Source: Acidobacteriota bacterium (lineage in GTDB: Bacteria; Acidobacteriota; UBA4820; DSQY01). Taken from it: DNA of 25,343 nucleotides. The notes under the pieces were generated by a model. That model did no database searches, was not told the DNA's origin, and worked only from the letters and a program-made list of their open reading frames with translations. A program made the translations under genes and the position numbers. The stretch spans positions 1-25,343 of the forward strand of contig JAKAIJ010000005.1 of the NCBI GenBank assembly GCA_021814355.1, in the 5' to 3' direction. Of the stretch, positions 7,517-15,588 are shown piece after piece. Each line of letters begins with the position of its first letter. Position 1 is the first letter of the stretch.

Positions 7517-8210
7517 AGTCTTTTCTTCCCCCGAAGGCCCCTACCTCAATCTGACGGGGCGCTTCCCGGAGGGGATCTACGCCTACTTCCTTCTGAAGGG
7601 GCACGCGGGGGTTTCCCCGGAGGAGATCGCGCGGTTTCTCGCCGGACGAGGGCACGAGGTGTCCGCCGTCCACCGCGTGGACCAGGTCCACTCCGCACGG
7701 GTCGTCGAGTCGGAGGAGACGCCGTGCGAGGCCGACGCGATCCTCTGCCGGCGTCCCGGGGAGGCGGTGCGCGTGGTGGTCGCCGACTGCGTCCCGCTCC
7801 TGCTCGCCTCGGGGGACGGGACGGCGGTGGCGGCGGTCCACGCGGGCTGGCGCGGGACCCTCGGCCGCATCGCCGAGGCGGCCCTTTCTGCCCTGGGCTC
7901 CGATCCCGAGAAGGTGGTCGCCTTCCTCGGCCCCTCGGTGGGACCGTGCTGCTACCGGGTGGACGCCTCCCGCCACGCGCGATTCCGGGAGGCCTTCGGG
8001 GGCGTCACTGGTCCCTCCGGCGCCGACGGCGCGGACCGGCTCGATTTGGCCGCGATCAACGCCGCGCGGCTCGCCGCGCGTGGGGTGAGACCCGAGCGGC
8101 TGCACCGGGAGACGCGTTGTACCTCCTGCGACGTTGCGCTATGCTGTTCCTACAGGCGAGACGGCGAGCGCGCCGGGAGGATGGCGGCCGTGATCGGGAG
8201 GGAGGCGTAG
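7506..8210 (+). CDS. pgeF: PgeF/YfiH-type multicopper-like (laccase domain) protein
   Basis: A 234-residue member of the YfiH/PgeF family (formerly polyphenol oxidase, DUF152). E. coli YfiH acts as a peptidoglycan editing factor that removes wrongly incorporated L-Ser-containing precursors; some members show purine nucleoside or laccase activity. The metal or active residues are visible: His62 in VHSARV, Cys95 in ADCVPLLL and His112 in VHAGWRGT. The family signatures FLGPSVGPCCYRV and the C-terminal CSYRRDGERAGRMAAVI are also present. No signal peptide, so cytoplasmic. GTG start overlapping the previous gene by 11 nt, which places it in the same transcript. The full family length is present. 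The link to the ketosynthase trio may be positional only. Confidence 0.92.
   Translation: MDSEVFSSPEGPYLNLTGRFPEGIYAYFLLKGHAGVSPEEIARFLAGRGHEVSAVHRVDQVHSARVVESEETPCEADAILCRRPGEAVRVVVADCVPLLLASGDGTAVAAVHAGWRGTLGRIAEAALSALGSDPEKVVAFLGPSVGPCCYRVDASRHARFREAFGGVTGPSGADGADRLDLAAINAARLAARGVRPERLHRETRCTSCDVALCCSYRRDGERAGRMAAVIGREA
8117..8145 (+). promoter_or_regulatory. Possible internal promoter for the TPR gene
   Basis: TTGTAC (8117-8122), a 17-nt spacer, then TATGCT (8140-8145), inside the 3' end of pgeF. The -10 hexamer is identical to the one in front of the hotdog gene. The -35 matches the consensus at only three positions, and the site lies within coding sequence, so a chance match is possible. 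Confidence 0.25.
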
Positions 8211-8239
8211 GACCGAGCCCTCCCCGCGGGCGCGGCCGC

Positions 8240-8257
8240 TCACCCGGAGGTGGGTGA
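8240..8257 (+). promoter_or_regulatory. Small hairpin presenting the ribosome binding site in its loop
   Basis: TCACCC (8240-8245) pairs perfectly with GGGTGA (8252-8257). The loop is GGAGGT (8246-8251), exactly the Shine-Dalgarno core of the TPR gene whose ATG is at 8260. The stem ends 2 nt before the start codon. It decides the start: the SD is 9 nt from the ATG at 8260 but only 3 nt from the GTG at 8254. Confidence 0.45.
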
Positions 8258-8259
8258 CG

Positions 8260-9789
8260 ATGTCAACCCTGCAGACCGAGCAAAACCTCCTCTTCGACCG
8301 CGAGCTGGCCACGCTCCTGCGGGCCGCCAAGGGCTCGGCCCCTCGCCGCGCGTGGGAGTCCGCCGCCGTCGCGCTCAACCTCCGGTCCATGCCCCACCTC
8401 GCGGCGGACCTCGCGGCGCGGGCCCTCAAGCGATTCCCCGCCAGCACGGCCCTCTGGCGGGAGCGCGTCCTCTCGGTGGCCCTCTACCCCGATTCCCTCC
8501 AGGAGGCGCGAGCACAGCTCGAGAAGACGCGCCGCGCGCCCGAGGGTCGCGAGGTCCTCCTGGCGCTCGTGGACTACTACCTGGAGCGGGACCGCGAGGG
8601 CATCGCGCGCCTGGAGGCGGTTCCCGCGTCCGGGCGCGACGCCTTCTACTACGAGGTCGTGGGCCACTACGCCATGGCCTCGGAGGAGTTCCGACAGGCG
8701 GCGCGGGCCTACTCGCAAGCGTTGAGGCTTACCCCGCGCGACGTGCGCCTTCTCTACCACCTCGGCGAGAGCCTGCGGGCCATGGGGCGGCCGGAGGAGG
8801 CCCGGGACAAGCTGCTCGCGGCGGTCCGCCGGGAGCGCCACTTCGTCCAGGCGTGGAACGCGCTCTGCCGGGTCCGGCTCGAGGCGGGCGAGGTGGACCT
8901 CGCCCACCAAAGCCTCGGCATGGCGCTCTCGGTGAACCCGCGGGACTGGGGGGTCTATTTTACCTTCGCCGACTACCACCTGGGGCGCAAGGAGTACGAC
9001 CGGGCCCGGAGCGTGCTGAACGAGATCCTCGACCTGGAGCCGCGCACGGTCATCGCCGCGGAGGTCCACAACTACCTGGGCTACGTCTATTTTCTGGAGG
9101 GGGATTCGGACCGGGCGGCGCCCTGCTTCCAGAAGGCCCTGGCCCTGAACCCCTATCTCGCCGTGGCGTGGCTCAACTTGGGCAACCTCCACTTTCATGT
9201 GAAGCGCCACGAGGAGGCGGTGCGCTGTTACGAGGAGGCGCTCCAGGAGGACCCACAGCTGGCCTCGGCGGCCACCCAGATCGGGCTCTGCCACCTGGAG
9301 ACGGGCCGGTTGGACCTGGCGCGCAAGCCCCTGGAGGCCGCCGTTTCCCTCGACCACGGCGAGTACTTCGCCCACCTGGGCCTCTCGGAGTTCCACCGCC
9401 GCACCCGCAACCCCGTGGGGGCGCTGGAGGAGGCGCGCCAGGCCCTCCGGCTGGAGCCCGCCGACCCGAACGTCCACAACTACCTGGGCATCGCCCTGGA
9501 GTGCAACCGACGGTACTTCGACGCGGAGAAGGCCTACCGGCGGGCCCTCGAACTCGATCCGCACCACCGGTGGGCCGCGAACAACCTCGGTTACCTCTGC
9601 GAGAAGCTCCTTCGGATGGACGACGCCTACCGGGTCCAAGCGGTGGAGGCCTGGAAGACCCGGCTGCTCATCTGCAACGAGACGGGGGCCTCCATGCGCG
9701 GCGCCCTCAACCACCTCCGCCGGCTCGGCGTCCCGGGCAGCCAGGTGAAGCGCTGGCTCGCGGGCGCCCCCTCCCCGCAGAAAGCTTGA
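8260..9789 (+). CDS. Cytoplasmic tetratricopeptide repeat (TPR) protein
   Basis: A 509-residue protein made almost entirely of TPR helix pairs. The first ~140 residues are a degenerate helical region. Clear 34-residue repeats run from about 130 to 460; examples are AFYYEVVGHYAMASEEFRQA, VHNYLGYVYFLEGDSDRA, AWLNLGNLHFHVKRHEEAV and VHNYLGIALECNRRYFDAEK, each ending in a variant of ALxLxP. There is no signal peptide or membrane segment, so it is probably a cytoplasmic scaffold for protein-protein contacts. The ATG at 8260 fits the GGAGG in the preceding hairpin loop. A 49-nt gap follows pgeF, and acpS starts 7 nt downstream, so it is co-transcribed with acpS. The binding partner is unknown. Confidence 0.88.
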   Translation: MSTLQTEQNLLFDRELATLLRAAKGSAPRRAWESAAVALNLRSMPHLAADLAARALKRFPASTALWRERVLSVALYPDSLQEARAQLEKTRRAPEGREVLLALVDYYLERDREGIARLEAVPASGRDAFYYEVVGHYAMASEEFRQAARAYSQALRLTPRDVRLLYHLGESLRAMGRPEEARDKLLAAVRRERHFVQAWNALCRVRLEAGEVDLAHQSLGMALSVNPRDWGVYFTFADYHLGRKEYDRARSVLNEILDLEPRTVIAAEVHNYLGYVYFLEGDSDRAAPCFQKALALNPYLAVAWLNLGNLHFHVKRHEEAVRCYEEALQEDPQLASAATQIGLCHLETGRLDLARKPLEAAVSLDHGEYFAHLGLSEFHRRTRNPVGALEEARQALRLEPADPNVHNYLGIALECNRRYFDAEKAYRRALELDPHHRWAANNLGYLCEKLLRMDDAYRVQAVEAWKTRLLICNETGASMRGALNHLRRLGVPGSQVKRWLAGAPSPQKA

Positions 9790-9796
9790 CGTCCCG

Positions 9797-10189
9797 ATGG
9801 TTCTCGGCGTCGGCACCGACGTGGTGGCAGTGGCGCGCGTGAAGGACGCGCTCCTCCGCCACCCGCGGCTGCGCGACCGGCTTTTCACGGAAGGGGAGCG
9901 CGAGGCCTGCTTCCGGCTTCGGGACCCCTACCCCTCCTGCGCCGCACGGTTCGCCGCCAAGGAGGCCTTCCTCAAGGCCCTCGGCACCGGCTGGGGAGAG
10001 GGGATCCGGTGGAGGGAGGTGGAGGTGGTCGGCCGCCCGGGAACCCGCCCGAGGATCGCCGTGCACGGCCGCGCTGCGGAGATCTTTGCCCGCGCGGGCG
10101 GATCCGCCATCCACCTCACCATGAGCCACGACGCGGGGGTCGCCCTGGCCACTTGCGTGATCGAGGGACCCGCGGCGGCCGCTCTCTGA
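9797..10189 (+). CDS. acpS: Holo-[acyl-carrier-protein] synthase
   Basis: A 130-residue AcpS-type phosphopantetheinyl transferase that moves the 4'-phosphopantetheine arm of coenzyme A onto a serine of apo-ACP. The two Mg-binding acidic sites are present: Asp8 in GVGTDVV and Glu56 in RFAAKEAFLKALGTG. The C-terminal IHLTMSHDAGVALATCVIE strand completes the fold. Length is typical of trimeric AcpS (about 125). It starts 7 nt after the TPR gene and is the last gene of the + strand run before the terminator. Its presence downstream of the ketosynthase genes suits an ACP-dependent pathway, but AcpS is also a housekeeping enzyme and no ACP gene is visible here. Confidence 0.95.
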   Translation: MVLGVGTDVVAVARVKDALLRHPRLRDRLFTEGEREACFRLRDPYPSCAARFAAKEAFLKALGTGWGEGIRWREVEVVGRPGTRPRIAVHGRAAEIFARAGGSAIHLTMSHDAGVALATCVIEGPAAAAL

Positions 10190-10211
10190 GCTTGGCGTAC
10201 GTAGACGAAAA

Positions 10212-10236
10212 GGGCCGGCCCCTTCCGGGCCGGCCC
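10212..10236. terminator. Bidirectional terminator between acpS and the Ig-like protein gene
   Basis: A 10-bp repeat (10212-10221 and 10227-10236), self-complementary so that the two copies pair around a 5-nt CTTCC loop. It lies between convergent stops at 10189 and 10266. Read on the minus strand the stem is followed by TTTTCGTCT, a reasonable U-tract, so it should best terminate the minus-strand gene. Confidence 0.75.
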
Positions 10237-10265
10237 CGATCTTCGCGGTGCGGCGCGCGGCCGAC

Positions 10266-13200
10266 TCAATACGTCACGACGACCTTGCCCGCGCTGATGG
10301 TCACCCGCAGGGTCGCCCCGCCCACGTTCTGCATCTCGTAGAAGACGAGCGGCGAAGCGGAGGGCGCGAGGTCGGTGGCCTCATGCGGGAACGAGGCGCC
10401 CGACGCGAAGTTGACCTGCTCGAGGTCGCGGACCGTATCGAGCGCGGGGGTGAGCGGGAACTGCCGGACGAAGATCGCGCCGTTCGGCGGACTCTGCGGG
10501 GAGAGCTGGGTGACGTCGCCGTTGCGCAGCAGGCGCGGCAGCGTAACGACCAGCTCGCCGGTGGTCGCGTCCGTGGTGCTGTTGCCCGCCGGGTCCGTGG
10601 CCGTCGCCGCGACGTCGTAGGTGCCGTCCGGGAGCGCGTTCCCCGGAGGGATGGCGAGCGTCCAGCCGGTTCCCGAGACGGACAGATTGCCGTCGCCCGA
10701 AGTGTAGGCGACCCCATTGACGAGAACCGTCAGGCTCTCGCCGGGGACCCCGCCCCAGGTGCCGGTGATCGTCGGAGTGGAGGAGGTCGTCGCAAGCGGC
10801 GTCACCGCCGGCGCGGCCGGCGCCGCCGTGTCCTTGGTGGCGGAGCCGGAGGCGGAGCCGGTGTTGCCGGCGGCGTCGGTCTGGGAGGCGGAGACCGCGA
10901 CCGGCCCGTCGGGCAAGGCGGAAACGTCCACGGGAGCGGTGGTGAAGGTCCCTCCGGTGCAGGTGCCCGTAGCGGCGACGGTGCCGATCAACACGGAGAC
11001 CGGCCCGTCGCCCCCGGTGCAGGTGCCGCTGACGGAGTAGGCGGCCTGGTTGGCCAGGTTAATGACCGGCGTTGCGGTGAGGGCGGCGGCCGGAGCGGTG
11101 ACGTCGTAGGTGACGGTGTCGTCGGTGCTGGCGGAGGCGGCGGAGGCGTTGCCGGCCGCGTCGTGGGCGATGCCGGCGAGAAGCGAGGCGATGACCGTGC
11201 CGCTCCCCGTCATGCCGGAGACGGAGACGGTGTAGGTGGTGCCGCTTCCGGTGACGACGGCGGCAGTGGCGCCGGCGGTGCCGGAGAGGACAACGTCGCC
11301 CGTGGCGAAGTCGGCGACGGCCTCGCTGAAGACGACCGTGAAGAGAATGGGCGATGCGTTGGTCGGGTCGGCCTGGCCCGTTGCCTGGTTGATCGTGACG
11401 GTGGGCGGCGTGGTATCCACGGTGCCCGAAGCTCCGCTGCTGCCCGGCGGGGGCAGCGGGTTCACGGGGCAGACGCCCGACAGGCCCTGCACGGGTTCGA
11501 AATAATACTGGTGTCCCTCGGTGAGCGGCGTCGTGACCTGGAGGGACCAGTTCCCGGCGGCGTCCACCGTGGTGGTCCCGGTGAATACGAGCGCGTCGGA
11601 CGCCGTGTGGTCATAGACGCGCAGGGTTATCGTGGAACCCGGGACGCCGGTGCCCGTGACGGTCGGCGTGAGGGAGTTTAAGGCCGCGCCGGCGCCGGGG
11701 TAAGTGACCACCGGTCGCGCGAGGGCCGTCGGGCGCATGATCTTGGACCAGTCGTTGAGCGCCGTGTCGCAGTTCCCGCCGACGACCTCCACGAGGATGA
11801 TGTGCTGGGCGTCCTGCGTCGTGAAATTGAAGAGATTATTGTTCGCGGTATTGCCCGCGATGTCCACGAATCCGTCCGCGTTGAGCGTCACCGGAAGGCC
11901 TCCGGGCAGGCCGCAGGGAGTGCCCGGCGTGCAGGCCCCGGTCAGGACCGTCCCGTCCTGGCCGGCGAAAACCGTTCCGCCGCAGCGCATGGCGTGTCCC
12001 CGGACCTGATTGCCGGCGCCACGGTGGTAGAAGGAGTCGTCGCCCGTGTCGTACACGGCGGTGCCGCCCTCGTTGGACCCCGCGAGCACCCCGATGTCGG
12101 CCGTCGAGGTGATGCGGTAGGCCTCTGCGCTGTTGGAAAGGTCGCGGATGTCCAGGGTCCCGAGCGTAACCGCGCGGTTGTTGATGACGTTGTTGTTGTC
12201 CCGCAGGCGCGTGACGGTGTAGCGGCCCGAGGCGTAGGGGAAGACGGAGATCCGGGGCGGGTTCCCGCCCCAGGGCTGGACGTGGACGAAGAAGTCCCGG
12301 CCCACGGCCCCGGCCGTGCAGCTTCCCGGGGCGGCGGAGAGCCCCGTGGGCGGGACCTCGGTCGCGGCGTTCTGGCTGGACTGTTCGAGGGCGAAGTCCA
12401 CATCGGCGGAAGCCGCCGCGAGCACCGTGTTGCAGTAGGTGCAAGGCGACGTGGAGAAGGGGATCCGCCAGGCTCCCGCGGCGGTGAAGGTGTTGGAATA
12501 GAGGACGGCCCCCGCCAGGGTCTTGATCTGGACGGTGCCGGCTCCCGCGGCGAACACCCAGTAGGTCACGCGGCCGTCCGAAAAGTTGCCGAAGGGCACG
12601 GTGAAGCTGCGGCCGTACTCGGTGCCTCCACCGTCGGAGAGGAAAAACATGGTTCCCGGCAGGGTCCCGCTGCAGTCGTACCCCATGTAGGCCTGAACGG
12701 GACGACTACTCGCCAGCTTGAACTTGTGGTTGTCCACGAACAGCCCGCCGGCCGCGTTCAGCGTGATCTTCTGGCCGCGGTTCACGGTGCCGGCGGCGAC
12801 GGCCGCGGCGGTGTTGAGGTCGGTCACCGTGTAGGTCGTTCCGTCCGTGACGCCGATGATCACCATCTGGGTCGCGTTGGCGGGCGGCGTCGTGCCGCAT
12901 CCGAAGTTCCGCTTGGCGATGCCGTAGGCCACGATCTGGTCGGCGGCGCCCGCCGTAGGACGCGGCGGCGCGATGAGGAAGCTGGCCGTCTGGCCCGTCT
13001 CGGAGGCGGCGGTCACCGTTACGGGATAGGAGGCGCCCTCGGGGATGCGAACGCCGAAGGCGGCCTCCCCCGCGCCGTCCACAAAACCGAGATCGTAACC
13101 GTCCGCGGTCGCGGTGCAGGGATCGGAGGCCCGCGCGGTCTCCAGGGCCAGGTCCGCCCCCGCCGCGTCGGCGGCCCTCGCCGTGATCCTGGAGAGGGGG

Positions 13201-13706
13201 CCCCAATTGGCGAGGGAGAAGAGGGCCAGTCCCGGCGTCTCTTGCGCGCCGGTGAGGGGAGAGAGAGCCAGCTCCCGCGTCGGACGGAGGGACACCTTCG
13301 CCCCGGGCGCGCCCTCGACCCTGAACCGAACCCCCCAGAGATCGGAAACCGTTCGCGCGGGGAAGGGGAAACCGCCCGCCCCGTCCGCGAGGGGAATCTC
13401 CACCCACTCGGCGCCGGGCCCGGCCTGGGCCCAGAGGCGCATTCCCTCTCGGTTGCCGTCCACCCGGACTTCGAGTGCCGGGAGGGCGAGCCAGCCCGGG
13501 CCTTCCGGGACCACAGCCAGATCGGCGCCCGGAGAGCGCGCCGGCGCGGTTCGGATGTCGGCGGCCGCCGCGGCCGCCGTGGCGAAGAGAATCAGGATCA
13601 AGGCGGCAGCGAGCCGCCGGAGCGGGGAGATCTCCCGGAACCGCAAGGGTTGCGCGGCGGGATCAGATGGAGGATTCAAACCGGTACGAGCCATCGCGGG
13701 TTCCAT
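10266..13706 (-). CDS. Large secreted protein with bacterial Ig-like domains
   Basis: About 1,146 residues. The ATG at 13706 is chosen because GAGGG lies 8 nt upstream and it is followed by a signal peptide (basic residues, then LAAALILILFATAAAAAAD with cleavage near residue 50). Further upstream in-frame starts would add a non-signal leader. Residues of about 50-650 are a beta-rich region with scattered Cys pairs (FGCGTTPP, YDCSGTLPG, SPCTYCN, GACTPGTPCGLPG). It vaguely resembles IgGFc-binding-like modules, but I am not certain. At least four Ig-like modules follow, at roughly 657-755, 765-868, 870-950 and 957-1055, with DTTPPTVTINQATG, FSEAV and DAAGNAS motifs typical of bacterial Ig-like repeats. 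A ~90-residue C-terminal beta domain ends in VTISAGKVVVTY. No anchor or sorting signal is seen. It is probably an extracellular adhesin or fibre protein of unknown ligand. Confidence 0.8.
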   Translation of the reverse strand: MEPAMARTGLNPPSDPAAQPLRFREISPLRRLAAALILILFATAAAAAADIRTAPARSPGADLAVVPEGPGWLALPALEVRVDGNREGMRLWAQAGPGAEWVEIPLADGAGGFPFPARTVSDLWGVRFRVEGAPGAKVSLRPTRELALSPLTGAQETPGLALFSLANWGPLSRITARAADAAGADLALETARASDPCTATADGYDLGFVDGAGEAAFGVRIPEGASYPVTVTAASETGQTASFLIAPPRPTAGAADQIVAYGIAKRNFGCGTTPPANATQMVIIGVTDGTTYTVTDLNTAAAVAAGTVNRGQKITLNAAGGLFVDNHKFKLASSRPVQAYMGYDCSGTLPGTMFFLSDGGGTEYGRSFTVPFGNFSDGRVTYWVFAAGAGTVQIKTLAGAVLYSNTFTAAGAWRIPFSTSPCTYCNTVLAAASADVDFALEQSSQNAATEVPPTGLSAAPGSCTAGAVGRDFFVHVQPWGGNPPRISVFPYASGRYTVTRLRDNNNVINNRAVTLGTLDIRDLSNSAEAYRITSTADIGVLAGSNEGGTAVYDTGDDSFYHRGAGNQVRGHAMRCGGTVFAGQDGTVLTGACTPGTPCGLPGGLPVTLNADGFVDIAGNTANNNLFNFTTQDAQHIILVEVVGGNCDTALNDWSKIMRPTALARPVVTYPGAGAALNSLTPTVTGTGVPGSTITLRVYDHTASDALVFTGTTTVDAAGNWSLQVTTPLTEGHQYYFEPVQGLSGVCPVNPLPPPGSSGASGTVDTTPPTVTINQATGQADPTNASPILFTVVFSEAVADFATGDVVLSGTAGATAAVVTGSGTTYTVSVSGMTGSGTVIASLLAGIAHDAAGNASAASASTDDTVTYDVTAPAAALTATPVINLANQAAYSVSGTCTGGDGPVSVLIGTVAATGTCTGGTFTTAPVDVSALPDGPVAVSASQTDAAGNTGSASGSATKDTAAPAAPAVTPLATTSSTPTITGTWGGVPGESLTVLVNGVAYTSGDGNLSVSGTGWTLAIPPGNALPDGTYDVAATATDPAGNSTTDATTGELVVTLPRLLRNGDVTQLSPQSPPNGAIFVRQFPLTPALDTVRDLEQVNFASGASFPHEATDLAPSASPLVFYEMQNVGGATLRVTISAGKVVVTY

Positions 13707-14171
13707 TTCGACATCCCTCACCAAAAAAGTTCCGCCACATCGAAATGCCGGCCGAATCATCAAGGACCACGCTCCATGGAAAGGCACAAGGGAGACGATA
13801 GCCCCTTCCGCGCCCTCCACCTCCTCACCCATCTCCGCGACCGAGCTAGCGGAGCAATGGCCTCTAGGGTTTTCTAAAGAAAGCAATTGGTATGCCATAC
13901 TGACATGGATAGAGAGTCCGCGGGCTTCGAAGCCGGCAAGCGATGGCCAACAGCACAGATTTCTTGGATGAACCGACGAAACCGGATCGGCTATATGACG
14001 AATATTATTTTATTTTCAGATAGTTATCGCGTAGGTTCGTGGACGCTTCTGTGGAGACGGAATATGCTTTCGGAGAGACGACGAATCGTGGTGTAACGAC
14101 TCCGTGGCGCTCCGAAGAAGAATTTGGGTAGTTTTGGGTGAAACCGGAGAGAAGCGAGTGGAACCTTTCGG
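13707..14171. other. AT-rich intergenic region with no convincing gene
   Basis: 465 bp between the start of the Ig-like protein gene and the end of purF. It is clearly richer in A/T than the rest of the window, most strongly at about 13990-14030 (ATATGACGAATATTATTTTA). A 69-codon open frame at 13887-14096 has a composition and content unlike a real protein. The region must hold the promoter of the Ig-like gene, but I could not fix a -10/-35 pair. No clear terminator follows purF; only a 4-bp AACC/GGTT hairpin overlaps its stop. Confidence 0.6.
13890..13900. promoter_or_regulatory. Short palindrome upstream of the Ig-like protein gene
   Basis: GTATG-C-CATAC, a perfect 5-bp inverted repeat around one base. 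A second perfect palindrome, GGCTTCGAAGCC, lies at 13923-13934. Both sit about 185-230 nt upstream of the minus-strand start at 13706 and could be operator half-sites. There is no independent support. Confidence 0.2.
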
Positions 14172-15533
14172 TTACACCTGCGGCTCTTTCGTGCCCGCGG
14201 GGTAGTTGCCGGTAAAACAGGCGTAGCAGAAGTCACCGGGCCGGGCGACGGTGGCGCGGAGTCCCTCAAGGGTAAGGTAGCGCAAGGTGTCGGCGCCGAG
14301 CAATTGGGCCACCTCCTGCTCCGAGCGGTAGGCGGCCACGAGCTTGTCCCGTTCGGGGGTGTCAATTCCGTAGTAGCAGGAGTGGCGGATGGGCGGGGAG
14401 CCGATCCGGAGGTGCACCTCCCGGGCGCCGTTCTCCCGGAGCATGCGCACCAGCTTCTTGATGGTGGTGCCGCGGACGATGGAGTCGTCCACCACGAAGA
14501 GCCGCTTGCCCTCGAGGAACCCCGGCAGGGGGTTGAACTTGAGGCGGACGCTCTCGTCGCGGACCTGCTGCTCGGGGGCGATGAAGGTCCGGCCCACGTA
14601 GTGGTTGCGCACCAGCCCCATGGCGTAGGGGAGACCACGGGCGTTGGCGTAGCCGAGCGCCATGTAGTTGGAGGAGTCGGGGATGGGGATGACCAGGTCG
14701 CCCTCCGTCTCGTCCCCCGCCGCGAGCGCCTCGCCGATGCGGCGCCGGATCTCGAAGACGTGTTCCTCGAAGACCCGGCTGTCGGGCCGCGAGAAGTAGA
14801 TGAGTTCGAAGATGCAGTGGTGGAGCGCCGCAGGGGCGAGCCCCACCGCCCGGGCCGTCCCCTCTGGGCCCCAGCGGAGGATGGACCCGGGCGGCACGTG
14901 CTCGACGAAGCGGGCGCGGAGCGTGTCGAGCGCGACCGTCTCGCTGCAGAGGACGGCGGCCCCCTCCAGATCCCCGAGGCTCATGGGCCGGAATCCGTGG
15001 GGGTCCCGGAAGGCGTAAAGGTGGCTGGGCGTGAGCAGGAGCGTGGAGTAGGCTCCCGTTCCCCTCCGCATCCACCGGGCAATGGCTCCGTCGAGGCCGA
15101 GCCCGTCCTCGAAGGCCCAGATGCCGATGGCCTTGGCGATGACCTCCGCGTCGTTGGTCCCGTCCAACGCGTACCCCCGGGCCTCGATTTCCCTCCGGAG
15201 CTCGGGAAGGTTCGTGATGTCCCCGTTGCTGGCGAGGGCAAAACGGGGGACGCCGTCCTTCATGAAGAGGTGAGGCTGGGCGTTTTCGAGGGTGGCGCCC
15301 CCCTGGGTGGGATAGCGAACGTGGCCGATGGCGGCCGCGCCCGGGAGCCTCCGGAGGGTTTCCGGGCCGAGGGCCTCCCGCACCAGGCCCAGCCCGCGGT
15401 GGCGACGGAGCGCGCCGGAGTCCGCACTCGCGACGCCACAGGAGTCCTGTCCCCGGTGCTGCTGGGCGAAGAGGGCCTCGGCCACCCATCCCGAGGCCTC
15501 CTCGCGGCCGAAGATTCCCGCGATTCCGCACAT
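14172..15533 (-). CDS. purF: Amidophosphoribosyltransferase
   Basis: A 453-residue enzyme of purine synthesis: PRPP plus glutamine gives 5-phosphoribosylamine. The N-terminal Ntn-type glutaminase starts directly with MCGIAGIFG, so Cys2 becomes the nucleophile after Met removal and no propeptide is seen. The phosphoribosyl-transferase half carries the PRPP loop LFVVDDSIVRGTT (about 345-357). Four cysteines at 240 (HHCIFELIYFSRPDS), 386 (HSCYYGID), 436 and 439 (FCYACF) match the [4Fe-4S] ligands of the Bacillus subtilis-type enzyme. This should therefore be the iron-sulfur, oxygen-sensitive class. It has its own promoter candidate ending 9 nt before the start codon. No other purine gene is adjacent. 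Confidence 0.96.
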   Translation of the reverse strand: MCGIAGIFGREEASGWVAEALFAQQHRGQDSCGVASADSGALRRHRGLGLVREALGPETLRRLPGAAAIGHVRYPTQGGATLENAQPHLFMKDGVPRFALASNGDITNLPELRREIEARGYALDGTNDAEVIAKAIGIWAFEDGLGLDGAIARWMRRGTGAYSTLLLTPSHLYAFRDPHGFRPMSLGDLEGAAVLCSETVALDTLRARFVEHVPPGSILRWGPEGTARAVGLAPAALHHCIFELIYFSRPDSRVFEEHVFEIRRRIGEALAAGDETEGDLVIPIPDSSNYMALGYANARGLPYAMGLVRNHYVGRTFIAPEQQVRDESVRLKFNPLPGFLEGKRLFVVDDSIVRGTTIKKLVRMLRENGAREVHLRIGSPPIRHSCYYGIDTPERDKLVAAYRSEQEVAQLLGADTLRYLTLEGLRATVARPGDFCYACFTGNYPAGTKEPQV

Positions 15534-15542
15534 GAGGGCGGG

Positions 15543-15551
15543 AGTATACCA
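15543..15551 (-). promoter_or_regulatory. Extended -10 promoter of purF
   Basis: On the minus strand TGGTATACT (15551-15543) is an extended -10 element. The -35 region, 17 nt further upstream, is poor (TTCCGC), as is usual with extended -10 promoters. Only 9 nt separate the -10 from the purF ATG, with no Shine-Dalgarno sequence, so the mRNA would be nearly leaderless. Confidence 0.55.
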
Positions 15552-15588
15552 CCCGGCGGAAACCCGCGGAAGAAGCGGGCGGACAACC

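Noticed and set aside
4993..10189. A full aryl-polyene gene cluster
   Set aside because: No acyl carrier protein, ketoreductase, ammonia-lyase, acyltransferase or export genes are seen. pgeF, the TPR gene and acpS do not belong to the usual set, so only the KS/dead-KS logic is retained as a finding.
10248..13877. Two long + strand open frames (477 and 691 codons) opposite the Ig-like gene
   Set aside because: Their Gly/Arg/Val-rich translations show no domain, while the minus strand gives a signal peptide and Ig-like modules.
13707..13898. Upstream start for the Ig-like protein adding 64 residues
   Set aside because: It would bury the signal peptide behind a non-hydrophobic leader; the ATG at 13706 has a well-spaced GAGGG.
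13887..14096. 69-codon open frame in the AT-rich gap
   Set aside because: No ribosome site, no recognisable domain, and a biased Arg/Trp-rich end. It is more likely chance in a non-coding region.
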